From contig BRKX01000006.1 of the NCBI GenBank assembly GCA_026008535.1, positions 456,501 to 520,500 on the forward strand: a DNA stretch of 64,000 bases. Reading direction: 5' to 3'. A program made the translations under genes and the position numbers. Below are positions 45,964 through 56,425 of the stretch, piece after piece (within the stretch, counting starts at the first letter, position 1; every line of letters begins with the position of its first letter). The DNA is from Perilla frutescens (lineage: Eukaryota; Streptophyta; Magnoliopsida; Lamiales; Lamiaceae). The notes beneath the pieces are model-generated. The model did no database searches. It was not told the DNA's origin and saw nothing but the letters and a program-made list of their open reading frames with translations.

Positions 45964-47703
45964 TCAATGCCAAGCAGAAGCAGAGACCAAATTTCTATCT
46001 TTCCATCCTAACAGCATAGCTCCATCTTTTTCCAGCAAGGTGTAATGCTCGGAATAGCATCTCAACAAACTCCTGATGACAGAATTGACATGAGAGCTCA
46101 ACGGAAATTGTCGAAATCCGGCCATCATAAACCGCAACCTCCACTTCCCGAACAGCTCGTGTCGTTCCACTCTCTCCTTCCCTTCACAGGCTATGATGTT
46201 GACGATGTCCCTGGCTAAGCACTGTTGCTCCACATTGATCCGCTCCTTCCTGTCCCTCGGCATTGTGACATCTATCGACTCGAACATTGCTGAGTAGTAG
46301 TCCAGAGTTTCTCTGAACCTCGTGACGAAAGGAGCAGTGTTGGTGTTTGATTCCTGCTCTACCAGAGTCACCACTTTGGGGTTGAGTGATTTCACCATCC
46401 TCAGAAGTCCATCCCTTGGATTTGACACGTCAACACTCTCGTCTGGTGTGTGGTGGAGCTGCAGTGGGAAGTTCACCGCCAGGGCCTCACCGGGCCTAAT
46501 GTCCAGCATCTCCCTTGTAATGTCCGGAGCAAAAACTGGAACGGCATGAAACTCAACAGGGATGTTAAATTTCTCCGAGATTGCAGCTAAACGACTCTCC
46601 ACTGCTGCTAGACCATCCCCTCGAGCATGTTTGGAGACTGGATCATCAATCCCAGTAATCCGCACATGTGGTGGACCGCTAGGTCTAGCAGCAAGAGCCT
46701 GTAAGAGAGTCATCCACTGTGTCCCCTGTGCAACCTGGAAATCAACTATGTGGATACGATCCTCGTTCTTACATGCTTCTGCAATTGCCCCATTTGCAGC
46801 CATATAACCGAATTTCAGATAAGGACATATCTCATACAGAATGTGCATATAGGACAGCAAGTCCTTGCTATCTGGCTCGTTGCACTTCAGAGCACGGTAA
46901 ATGTTAGTGCCGGATGACTCTTTCCGTGCTACTAGCCCTTCTACCAAGTAAGCACCCAGACGCTGTATTGGCTCTCCACTAATAGACACAGCAGCACGAG
47001 CATGTTCTACTAGTTTTTCGAACTCATCTAATTTATTCTCATAGAGAGCTCTGGCACAAGCAATCAACAACTCTTTCAGATTATTCGGAGGAAAACCCTG
47101 TGATGCAAAGTCCTCCATTCCTCCATGAGGATTACCAATGTGAACTTGATTCAATGAGCTGGTAATCCGAGAATCATGAGGAGACTCGGCTTGATTTGAA
47201 TAAGACCCCTGAGCTTCCTGGTTCCATTCTCTTGGCCTCTGCTCGGGTGTTCGAGATTGCCTATTTCCCCCCAGAAGTGGCTCTGATGTTGTCACTTCCT
47301 CATCTACCTCTGGAGCCATAAGAGTACTCTCCAATTCCAGCAGAGCGTGTTCTATGTTCTGATTGTTATTCGCATTTGACAGAAAAGTAGGTACACCAGA
47401 AACAATCGATGGACTATCCTGATGGTGGAAAGCAAAGGGTCCCGATTGTTGAATGCTATGATCCACTGAAGAATCAGAAGAAGGGGTGGTTTCAGAAAGA
47501 TAATCAGATGAACTAGGCCGCTCTTGATTATCACTATACACGGGGACACTGTCGGCCTCAAAATGAGTGGAGAAAGGCGAGTTGGGTGAGTTCCTTGAAT
47601 CAAATTTCAGGGATTCAAACAACCTCGTTGGTATGGAGGAAACAGTGGGATAAGAGGAGTATGATAAGTCTGAACCACTATATCCAAGATAATGAGAGTC
47701 CAT
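45964..47703 (-). CDS. GRAS transcription factor, PAT1 branch (scarecrow-like)
   Basis: Nuclear regulator of the GRAS family; PAT1-branch members (PAT1, SCL5, SCL13, SCL21, rice CIGR1/2) act in phytochrome and stress/gibberellin signalling. One coding exon of 579 residues starts at ATG 47703, the first in-frame ATG after a stop, with a strong A(-3)/G(+4) context. The N-terminal 200 residues are Ser/Pro/Gln-rich and disordered, with the conserved IEHALLELESTLMAPE at 117-132. The GRAS domain follows: NLKELLIACARALYENKLDE (LHRI), IHIVDFQVAQGTQW (VHIID, about 317-330), RPGEALAVNFPLQLHH (LHRII), VEQESNTNTAPF (PFYRE region), KERVERHELFGKWRLRF (RVER) and a C-terminal WKDRNLVSASAWH (SAW). All motifs are intact. 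The exact orthologue within the PAT1 branch is not settled. Confidence 0.95.
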   Translation of the reverse strand: MDSHYLGYSGSDLSYSSYPTVSSIPTRLFESLKFDSRNSPNSPFSTHFEADSVPVYSDNQERPSSSDYLSETTPSSDSSVDHSIQQSGPFAFHHQDSPSIVSGVPTFLSNANNNQNIEHALLELESTLMAPEVDEEVTTSEPLLGGNRQSRTPEQRPREWNQEAQGSYSNQAESPHDSRITSSLNQVHIGNPHGGMEDFASQGFPPNNLKELLIACARALYENKLDEFEKLVEHARAAVSISGEPIQRLGAYLVEGLVARKESSGTNIYRALKCNEPDSKDLLSYMHILYEICPYLKFGYMAANGAIAEACKNEDRIHIVDFQVAQGTQWMTLLQALAARPSGPPHVRITGIDDPVSKHARGDGLAAVESRLAAISEKFNIPVEFHAVPVFAPDITREMLDIRPGEALAVNFPLQLHHTPDESVDVSNPRDGLLRMVKSLNPKVVTLVEQESNTNTAPFVTRFRETLDYYSAMFESIDVTMPRDRKERINVEQQCLARDIVNIIACEGKERVERHELFGKWRLRFMMAGFRQFPLSSHVNSVIRSLLRCYSEHYTLLEKDGAMLLGWKDRNLVSASAWH

Positions 47704-47704
47704 T

Positions 47705-47719
47705 CTATGCAACAAGCAT
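47705..47719 (-). promoter_or_regulatory. Four-codon uORF ending one base before the GRAS start
   Basis: In the 5'UTR, ATGCTTGTTGCATAG encodes Met-Leu-Val-Ala-stop. Its TAG ends one base upstream of the main ATG at 47703. This spacing could allow termination-reinitiation or leaky scanning. It is read directly from sequence; its effect on translation is inference. Confidence 0.7.
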
Positions 47720-47820
47720 TGGCTTCTTATCAAGAATTCACAGCAGAGTTCTTATGCTATGAAAGTAGTACAACCTCGTTAACAAACCAACTTCAACGGT
47801 ATTTTGCACAGAATATCAAC

Positions 47821-48592
47821 CTGAAAACCAAGACACCATACGTAGACCGATAAATACACAAGCAGTTTTCACATAAAAAGGAATAGAACATTTCGCGACT
47901 GAAGCTTGAGACAGCTTAACAACAGCTAACAAAATCAGCATATAAAGTCTATCACTACTACGCATGATTATCGGTTATAACATAATATACATCACGATAC
48001 ATCACCACTAAATGAAAATCATGTGCAGACTTGCAGACCATCTTCAACAAGTTCAAATCTCTAATGCCTATTAAAGAGTGAAACCACACTCATTTTAACT
48101 AGACAGTCATAATAGAAAATAAAAAACGAAATAATCTTTCACAAATCCATTGATAATCAAACAACATCCGAATACAACAACGATGAGATTCCACTTACAT
48201 CGATCAGAGAGCTCCTGCATAAGTACAAATCCATAAAATTGAAAAAGCAATAGAAAGAGAGCTAATCCATACCAAGTAACACAAACAGCTATATCAAAGA
48301 CATCATAAATTTCTCACTGGTTTATACGAACCAATCCGTCGAACAACTAGGTAGCAAACAACAACAATGTCTCTATTATAAATTTCAACTTTAGCGAAAA
48401 ATCAACCCCTTGACTACGCCTAAAAGTCTCCCCATTTTTTAGTCTACAACTCGTTCACAAGAGTCAAATCAAACACAATTTCCAATTTTCCTTCTTGTTC
48501 CTTCTCCTCAAGCAACAAAAAAAAATCGAAACCTAAACTCGAAGAATCTAGAAACAAATGAAAACACGAGAAAAATAAAATAAACGAAGTAC
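47821..48592 (-). other. Intron in the 5'UTR of the GRAS gene
   Basis: The donor CAG|GTACTT ends an upstream exon at 48593. The acceptor TTGGTTTTCAG|GTTG starts the next exon at 47820. The 772-bp intron splits the leader, as is common in PAT1-branch GRAS genes. It has no coding capacity. Confidence 0.7.
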
Positions 48593-48745
48593 CTGATATT
48601 GTTTGTAGATACGAGCTTCAGTTCATGGAAAAAAAAATGAAATAATAAATAAAATGGTTGTGAAATTGTGAAGAAGAGAAAATGTTTGAAGGCTGAGTCG
48701 AAAGAATGAGCGAGGGGAAGATGGAGAGTTTATATATAGGAGGAG
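48593..48745 (-). promoter_or_regulatory. Core promoter and first untranslated exon of the GRAS gene
   Basis: On the minus strand CCTATATATAAAC at about 48729-48741 is a good TATA box. Transcription would start near 48700 and run through a CT/A-rich leader to the splice donor at 48593. Confidence 0.6.
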
Positions 48746-49700
48746 GTGGAGAAGATGGTGGGCGGAAACTCTGACGGAGTTAACGGTGACGGCAGCCGCG
48801 GGCTGACTGGGAGTGTAGGGTGGTTCGTAGTAAAGTAGACGGCATTGCTGACGATTTATGTACGGAGTCTTCGCCGACCACACGTTCAACGTCATCCACC
48901 AACATTCTTCAGCTGTCAAAGTTAACTCGGCTTCGCTTAGCTTCGAAGCGTTAATTAAATAAATCATTAATTAATATTATTTTTTGAAATAAAATAATCA
49001 CAAACATGCATCAATTAAGAAATCACAAAATTATTTTAAAGTAGTGCATCCGATAATCAGTATGTTAAATACTAAGTTGATGTATTATAGTTTAGGTAGG
49101 AAAAAAAAATATAATATATTCAGACTCATTTGGTAAGAAGGATGAACGAGCAATGCATACAGTTATCCGAACTCTTTTAACTGTGTCTTGTCCGCCCTCC
49201 TCCCCAAAAAAAATACATGTAAAATTTTAAAAATTTGGCTCTCACGATGAAAAATTTCCGGTTCCACTGAGTTGATCTCCTATACATTCAATGTATGTAA
49301 ATATTATATGCATCGGGACACATGTAGTACAAGTATGGGCTCACGCGAGACATATGATATTATTCAGTATTAGAAGTAATAATTTTTGATATTATAAGTG
49401 ACACCATTTTCAATCCAAAAATTATAGTAATAATTACAAGAATGTCATTGCTTTTTTTTTCCTTTTTAGCAACATTTTAAAGTAAAATAAACGTGATACT
49501 TTCATATAGAAATTATATTTATTTATTTTTTATTGGGTCATCGGGTATTTATTTAGTGATTTTATTGTTAATATTATTAAAAATGACTCAAGTACATTAA
49601 ACTAACTTTTTAACTCGGTAGTATAACGAAAAAAAATACAACTGGGGTTTGAGAGTGTCGAAGATCAAGCCGAGCCGAGCCGAGCTGCTGAGCGCAGGTG
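48746..49700. other. Upstream region of the GRAS gene
   Basis: The first 200 bp (48746-48950) is GC-richer than the surroundings (GGTGACGGCAGCCGCGGGCT) and probably belongs to the GRAS promoter. The rest is AT-rich with no recognisable gene. Confidence 0.4.
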
Positions 49701-49815
49701 ACGATCACGTGACGCCGAGTGACGCTTGGAACTAGTTGGCTTGACGGGTGTGCCTCACCATGTGGACACGTGAGATTGAAATCTCCTCAACTTTGACCAA
49801 TTTGACCTGACGTGG
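49660..49815. promoter_or_regulatory. Cluster of G-box, ABRE-like and W-box motifs
   Basis: Within 150 bp are GCCGAGCCGAGCCGAG, two perfect CACGTG G-boxes (ATCACGTGACG near 49707 and ACACGTGAG near 49767), TGACGTGGCAAC near 49808 and two TTGACC W-box cores near 49793-49806. It lies about 1 kb upstream of the GRAS gene's TATA box and just before a CT-rich tract at 49831-49868. A regulatory role for the GRAS gene or for an unseen + strand transcript is inferred. Confidence 0.5.
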
Positions 49816-49832
49816 CAACGCGGTATGACTGG

Positions 49833-49867
<35 letters not shown>

Positions 49868-49868
49868 A

Positions 49869-50178
49869 GCCCACAGCTTTGTGGACCCTATACTGGGAAA
49901 CCACCAAAACTCAAAAAAATATTTTTCTTCTAATTCGAGAAATTAAGAAGGAAGAAGGAAAAGTCTCGTTAAATAATTTAATTTCTTTGAACGTAAACTT
50001 TTACCTTCATACCATTAAATAATTATTATAACGAGGGAAAGGAGGGTTCACATTGTAACAAGCACATGTATGATATGGATTATAATTGATTTTTGATTTA
50101 ACATAATGAAGGTAATCTAAAGAGACGTCGAATCCTCGTTTCTTGTCAATAAAGACAGTTTTTACTAAAGGAAATTCA

Positions 50179-50214
<36 letters not shown>

Positions 50215-50838
50215 GTACGAGCTGGGATCTGCTCTTCGACTGCAATCGTAGTATTGGAGCTTATATATTAAGAATGTGGTAATTCCTTTCATTCGAGAAC
50301 ATCCAAGAATAATGTGGTAATGCCATGCATATCGTATATTGCAATATTGCATTGAGTTCATAATTTAGATTTCAAAAGGATATACATACATATATATATA
50401 TATATGTACATAAAGGTTTAGAATTGTGCTCATGTCTAAATTTGTTATTTTATATATTAAGAGTAACATTTCTCAAAAAAATAAAATAAAAAAAATTCAA
50501 AACATTTAGTTGTTTCTGTGATTTAATCATATCATTTTGATTTCAGCATTAAGTTCTAATAATTCGATGCATGCACGACGACAACCCTAATTAGTTCCAA
50601 CAAAATTAAACTAAAATGAAACCAAAACAAATTAGACTTTAATATGAAGCTAATTGAGTGCGTTGGTTGTTGATATGTCAGGTTTTTATATTACAAATGC
50701 CTGAATTAAATTAAATATGGAGTATTAATTAGTTTTAAGTTTTAACTTTAGCTGAATTTTATCGAAATTATAAATCGTGCATCGCTACAAATTGAATATC
50801 GTTATCATTGCTAATATAAAAAAAGTATCTCTCTCTCT

Positions 50839-50871
<33 letters not shown>

Positions 50872-51922
50872 ATGCGAGGGTTGTAATTTTCCTTTGAGCA
50901 GCTCCCTTTTTTCTTCTAATTTTCGCCCTTTTATTTTCTTCTACCATTGCAAAATTTATTGATGAATGTTTTATATTGAACTCCAGTTAGTACCTTTAAA
51001 TTTAATTTATTCGAGCATCTATGCTATCGATAATGGTAATATTCCCTTGCACGTTGGGGGAGTGAAGCATAATATATATTAGTATAATACTGGTGATCGA
51101 GAATGAGATGAATTTTTTAAATTATCCTAATATTGTTAGATTATATCGAGATTTGCGTGAAAAATACTAGTGAGAATGACATGATTATTTTAAATTATCC
51201 TAATAATAGTAATGTTAATGTGCAAACAAATCCACTAAGTTGCTAGTGGTTCTGTATAATATAATTCGATCGTATCTACCTACAAGAGTTGGAATATTAA
51301 TAGTTTCTTACTCATTAAGATTTGATATATATCGAGCTAGCTAATTGCCATAATTAAATTTTCTATTTTAAATGATAATTTTTGTTTTATTCAAGCACAT
51401 AAATACATATATATTGAGATTATATTGATAATGATATTTCATATATATATATGTACGTTTGTGTGTGTGTGTATATAAGGGGGTGATTTTTTATTTTATT
51501 TTTTTAATTTGAGGGAAGCTAGAAAATGATGATATGAATTAAAGAAATGGTCGAGATCGTGATTCTACAAGCTCTTAATATATATAATGTAAAATGCACC
51601 ATTTTCATGTTATCGAAATATTACACGAAATCATTTCCTGTTTTTTAAATCGTGCCAAATCTACCCGTATTTTTTAATATTTGTGCATATTTTTAAAAAC
51701 ACAAAAACATTTGTCGATCTTCATATCATGGCTACGACTGACATAAACGTTTTTGAGATTCAACCGCATGTGGGGTTATGTCACTTGTGTCGTGTCACAT
51801 ATAAAGATGAAATTTAAATAGATATTTAGAATCCAAAATATTATTCCAAATATTTTGTAACTGCGTGCTAGCTTTTAATTCAATTCACTCAGCTATCGCT
51901 CACATATATATATATATATATA
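49869..51922. other. Gene-free AT-rich stretch with microsatellites
   Basis: TA and CA tracts lie at 50178-50213, a TA tract at 50391-50404, a CT-rich tract at 50829-50872 and TA/GT tracts at 51442-51475. No exon was recognised. Confidence 0.45.
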
Positions 51923-52388
51923 CTCCCTCCGTCGCGATTATATAGTCCACGTTTTTATTTTGAGGTGTCCCGATTATACAGTCTCATTACTATAAGTAGT
52001 GTTATTTTTAATAGGAATGTACACTTATACCCTTATTAGGTTTTGGAAATTTAAAAAATTAAACATTTAAGTTTGTGAAAGTTATAAATCTTAAATGTTA
52101 TATTTTCAAAAAAAAAGAGAAACATTAATTAAAATTGACTAACTTAATAATTTGCATGTACTTGAATTTTATCAATTCTATTGATATTCATTGTATTTGC
52201 ACTTCATTAATTGTATATTTTCTTTGTTTCAAAAAATTAATACATTGAAGTTGAGATAAAATTTAAGTTTTATTAATTTTCATTAAATAAGGTTGAAGTT
52301 GGAAGTTTAGCGTCTATTTTTTGTTTACATAAATATTTTTAATCTACGTGTGGATAGAAAAGTGACTATATAATCGGGACAGAGGGAG
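51923..52388. mobile_element. Stowaway-like (Tc1/Mariner) MITE 1
   Basis: 466 bp with ends CTCCCTCCGTCGCGATTATA and the inverse TATAATCGGGACAGAGGGAG, flanked by TA on each side (51921-51922 and 52389-52390). CTCCCTCCGTC ends plus TA duplication are the hallmark of plant Stowaway/Mariner-type MITEs. No coding sequence. Confidence 0.9.
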
Positions 52389-52423
52389 TATCTTTTAATT
52401 AATTAAGCCTGATGCTGATACTA

Positions 52424-52795
52424 GTAATTTTCTACGACTATAATAGAAATTGAGGAGGAAATTGCAATTAATTTTACGTTTTCATGAATAAGAGACTTCG
52501 AATTTAATTTCATGTTGACTACGCAAGATTATTCACTACTAATTAATGTAATTTTCTACGACTATAATAGAAATTGAGGAGGAAATTGCAATTAATTTTA
52601 CGTTTTCATGAATAAGAGACTTCGAATTTAATTTCATGTTGACTACGCAAGATTATTCACTACTAATTAATGTAATTTTCTACGACTATAATAGAAATTA
52701 AGGAGGAAATTGCAATTAATTTTACGTTTTCATGAATAAGAGACTTCGAATTTAATTTCATGTTGACTACGCAAGATTATTCACTACTAATTAAT
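52424..52795. repeat. Three tandem copies of a 124-bp unit
   Basis: Units start at 52424, 52548 and 52672, each opening GTAATTTTCTACGACTATAA. Units 1 and 2 appear identical; unit 3 has AAATTAAGG where the others have AAATTGAGG. The near-identity points to a very recent triplication or an assembly artefact. Confidence 0.93.
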
Positions 52796-53209
52796 TTCAT
52801 AGAGAGAATGGACTAAGACCAAAGTTGCTGCTTGACATAGATATGAGTAGTCAACTCAATTTTGGCAGCAGTGGTGATTAATGATGAATTGGACGTATAA
52901 ATGTATACATTATTTAAATTATAAGTAATTAATATTGGCATGGCCATGGTTGTCTAGTCTTTTTGTAACTTTTATTTAGTATTTTAGTGACCATCTTTTG
53001 CCTTTTCATTGTAAAGAAAATTCCATGAGAGTTCTACGAATATTGCCATGAATTACAAAATAATTGGGTTTATGTAAAGTTGTGCAGTAATTTAATTTAC
53101 ATCAACATCTTATGATTATTAAGAAACACAAATAATATCGTGACCACAGTTATAATCTCAAATTAAGGATAGAGATTATCAATCATCAAGGTCGTGATCC
53201 AACAACTAA

Positions 53210-53800
53210 GGTCATCTCCAACAGTTGACTCTATTTTACAGTACCTTTATCTCTAGTATACAGCATGGTCTTCACTTCATCTCCAACAGTTTACTCTAAA
53301 TTCTACTCTAAAAAGGAATATTCCATAATATTCCTCTTCATATATTTATTTTAATCAAGATTTTTCCAACAAAAATAACTATTAAAATTTCTGAAACTAA
53401 ATAATAATAAAATATGGAAATGTTTCATAATAATATTGCAACGAACAAAATTACAGACTAATATTATAAATAAAAATAAAAATTACAAACTATAATATTA
53501 CAACATAGAAAAAAATTCATAAAAAAAAATGTGAACATATAAATTAACAAAAAAAAAATATGCCATCATATATCAATTAACAAGAAAAAAAGAAAAAGCA
53601 AATAACAGATTTATCATATATTAAAAAAAATCAAAACAAAAATCTGAACAGTTTTAAGGCAGCTAAACAGTGGTTCTCTAAATATAGAGGCAAAAAGCTC
53701 TATCTCTATTTTAAAAACCCATATAGAGACTCTCTTGGAGACCAAAAAATGCTCAAATTGCTTTAAACTAAAGTTTAAACCACTCTCTTGGAGATGCTCA
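53210..53800. mobile_element. Probable PIF/Harbinger-type MITE, about 590 bp
   Basis: The left end GGTCATCTCCAACAGTT and the right end CTCTTGGAGATGCTCAG are imperfect inverses of the GAGCATCTCCAA type common in plant Tourist-like MITEs. TCTCCAACAGTTTACTCTA recurs inside at 53279. The interior is A-rich. The target duplication is unclear. Confidence 0.6.
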
Positions 53801-53837
53801 GAGCTCATTTGGAGAAACGCTTTGCTTCACTCTTAAG

Positions 53838-53910
53838 CACCTATTCGGATTCGAATCTTCTCAATATCACAGATCGGGTGAGTGAATAAATAAATTAAAA
53901 AAAAAGCACC
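53838..53910 (+). mobile_element. tRNA-derived SINE, copy 5 (3' part)
   Basis: TTCGGATTCGAATCTTCTCA (B box) is followed by ATATCACAGATCGGGTGAGT and an A-rich tail. The 5' head is missing or decayed. It lies immediately after the MITE at 53210-53800. Confidence 0.7.
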
Positions 53911-54181
53911 TCTTCACATATGTATCAAAGTTATGTTTTAATTTCACTTTTACTTAAAATTGATTTTCAGAAAATAAATACATCAAATTATTATCATCGA
54001 AAACATGGTTCCCAACAGGAGCATCTTAAATATTTACTACACCTTGTGCTAATTATCAAAATTGGGACCTATTACTGAAAATAAAATAAATTCATTTTAA
54101 AAATAAATTTTTAAATATTAGCATATTATTGCAATTATTTTTTGTCAAAGGGAAAAAAATACACTATTGATATTGTTGATA

Positions 54182-54730
54182 GAGGAGGACTCCTGTGCAT
54201 AAGTCTGATGGGCGGTCCATCAGACTGACCCGACCCGATGAAAAAAAAAAAATTCGACAGGCGCGTGGGGTACATGTGCCTGTACTATTTTTTTTATTTT
54301 ATTTTTTATTTTTTTTCTGATTTTTTTTTTATTTTTCTGTTTTTTTTTTTTTGTGTTTCCCCCCCTCCCAAATTGTATACCCTAAAAATTGAAATAAACC
54401 CCTAAAAAAACACCCCCAAAAAATCCCAAAAAACACAAAATAAACCTCTAAAAACACCCCTAAAAATCCTAAAAAACACAAAATAAACCCCTAAACACCC
54501 CCAAAAAATCCTAAAAAACACAAAATAAACCCCTAAAAACACCCCCAAAAAACACAAAATAAACAAAAAACAAAAAAACTCTAAAAAACACAAAAAACAC
54601 GAAATGGTACTATTTAGTGTTTGAATTGGTACTATAGGTGGCGATTTTTTTTTACCGCGAGTTGGAAGCGGGTCGGAGCGGGTCCGTCTGATGGACCGAC
54701 TCATGCACCTTATGCACAGGAGTTTCGGCG
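54182..54730. mobile_element. Mutator-like MITE with 9-bp target duplication
   Basis: The flanks carry a perfect direct 9-mer, TTGTTGATA, at 54173-54181 and 54731-54739. Terminal regions are inverted: ACTCCTGTGCATAAG, then GGTCCATCAGACTGACCCG on the left, against CGGGTCCGTCTGATGGACC and CTTATGCACAGGAGT on the right. A 9-bp duplication is the signature of Mutator-like elements. The interior (54355-54560) is an array of CCCCTAAAAACACCCCCAAA-like units. There is no transposase. A long antisense open frame over the array is an artefact. Confidence 0.85.
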
Positions 54731-54739
54731 TTGTTGATA

Positions 54740-55972
54740 ACATCCAAACACAAAATCAAACTAATATAAACAAATGAAAAGTGTTATGTCGGCTGTCTTT
54801 CGAAAGTCGAGTATTATATATATTTTTTAAATATATACACCGGCTTAAAAAAGATTTAAAAAGCCCCGCTATAAATGGAGAGACCTTGTGCTATGCTCAC
54901 TTTGATCACCCTCATAGCCGGGCTTGGTTTCCAGATATGTAGTTTGTCTCCATTTCGCCAAATACAACTTCATCAACAATTTAATTTACGACGAATTGAA
55001 CTATACACCGTGTTCCAACAATCACAACTATGATAACTCTTTAGTTAAAATTTCCCGACCAAAGAACCTAACCGAATAAAACAAATCTCTTAAGTTGTGG
55101 GGAAATTAGTGATTTTATCACAACTTGAAAAGAAAAAAAGAAAAAAAGGAAAAAATGAAAAAAAGGAAAAAATGAAAAAAACGAGCTAGCGTATCTTAAA
55201 AATTGTTATAGTGCAATTCTATATTCTCGCACTTGAGTAATTGCAAATTATGTTTTTAACATTTCTTCATGAATTGAGTCCAAGAAAAAATATTTATCAC
55301 GATAGTTAATTATGATTACTTCATCTTGATCTTGTGGTTTAATTCACTTCAATTAATCAGAATGGGTTAATTATGACCCCCCTAGCCAATTCGAATGCAA
55401 TCATTAAAAGTGTTGATTTTGTAAGCATCAATTACAAATTATTTGTTGATTAGCACATGAAAAACAAGGTTAATTTAATTACACGTGTGATTCTTTTTAA
55501 ATTAAATATACAATGTGATCACGTCGGCAACAAGCACTCTGCAAAATTCTTGGTCAAACCCAAGAATGTAATTAACTAACCAGAATATATACCCAAATAT
55601 TATATAAAATATAACGCGTTCTCATTTAAAAAAATAAAATAAAAATCTAATTGGTTAGTTGTTCAAGAATTATGAATCTTATAAGATTTTTATTTTAATA
55701 TTGTATGATGTCACGACTTCCCGTTATGGGGGGCATATTCATAGGAATTAACTAAGAATCTCAAATGGGCTCACTCCACAAACGCCATAATATATACTAG
55801 AAATTTTGATTTATTTATGGATAGATATGGACAAATAGAAACGAGAAAATCATAGAGGTGGTTGAAACTAGGAATTCAAGAACTTAAGAGGTTATTAATC
55901 ATACGATTACAATTCCACTATCTGGGAAATCCAATTCAAATTTATATCCATCATGTGGTCTAATACGATATA
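54740..55972. other. Gene-free stretch
   Basis: A short inverted repeat (AAGCCCCGCTATAAATGG and CATAGCCGGGCTTGG) is at 54860-54930, and a GGAAAAAATGAAAAAA tandem repeat at 55148-55180. No exon was recognised. Confidence 0.4.
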
Positions 55973-56425
55973 CTTTATCCGTCCCATTTTAATAGGCTGA
56001 TTGGGGTTTTTCATGAAGATTAAGAAAAATATTGAGAAAAATAATTAATCAAAAACTTACTAATATGCCCCTATTTATTTCTTTGATATTGAATTAATAC
56101 CTAATGTGAACATATTAAATACAGATATGTATTAGTAATTAGCTAAATATATATAGAAACATGCCTATATATCGAGACATACCAAAAAGAAAACACAAAC
56201 CTATCAAAGATTCAAAATGGGACGGAGTGAGTAAATGATATTGGGAAGTGTTAATTTACACTTATATATATTGGAAAGTGTTAATTTACACTTATATATA
56301 TATATATATATAGTGATAATTCCACTATTTGGGAAATCAAATTCAAATTTCTCTCTATCATGTAGTCTAATACGATATAAATGATATTGGGAAGTGTTAA
56401 TTTACACTTCCATACACACACACAC
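55920..56425. repeat. Tandem duplication, one copy interrupted by a MITE
   Basis: ATTCCACTAT, GGGAAATC, AATTCAAATTT, ATCATGT, GTCTAATACGATATA and AATGATATTGGGAAGTGTTA occur at 55914-56268 and again at 56319-56410. Copy 1 is split by the Stowaway-like MITE at 55973-56231; copy 2 is uninterrupted. Confidence 0.85.
55973..56231. mobile_element. Stowaway-like (Tc1/Mariner) MITE 2
   Basis: 259 bp with inverted ends CTTTATCCGTCCCATTTTAA and the near-inverse TCAAAATGGGACGGAGTGAG, flanked by TA on each side. The uninterrupted duplicate at about 56383 reads ACGATATAAATGATAT, the expected pre-insertion site. Confidence 0.92.

Noticed and set aside
54355..54560. Telomere-like CCCCTAAAAA repeats
   Set aside because: Units vary in length and do not match the plant telomere repeat CCCTAAA in tandem. 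They lie inside a Mutator-like element with its own 9-bp duplication.
54402..54743. Minus-strand 113-codon Phe/Cys-rich frame
   Set aside because: It is a translation of the C-rich array in the Mutator-like element with repeated FCVF-like units; not a protein.
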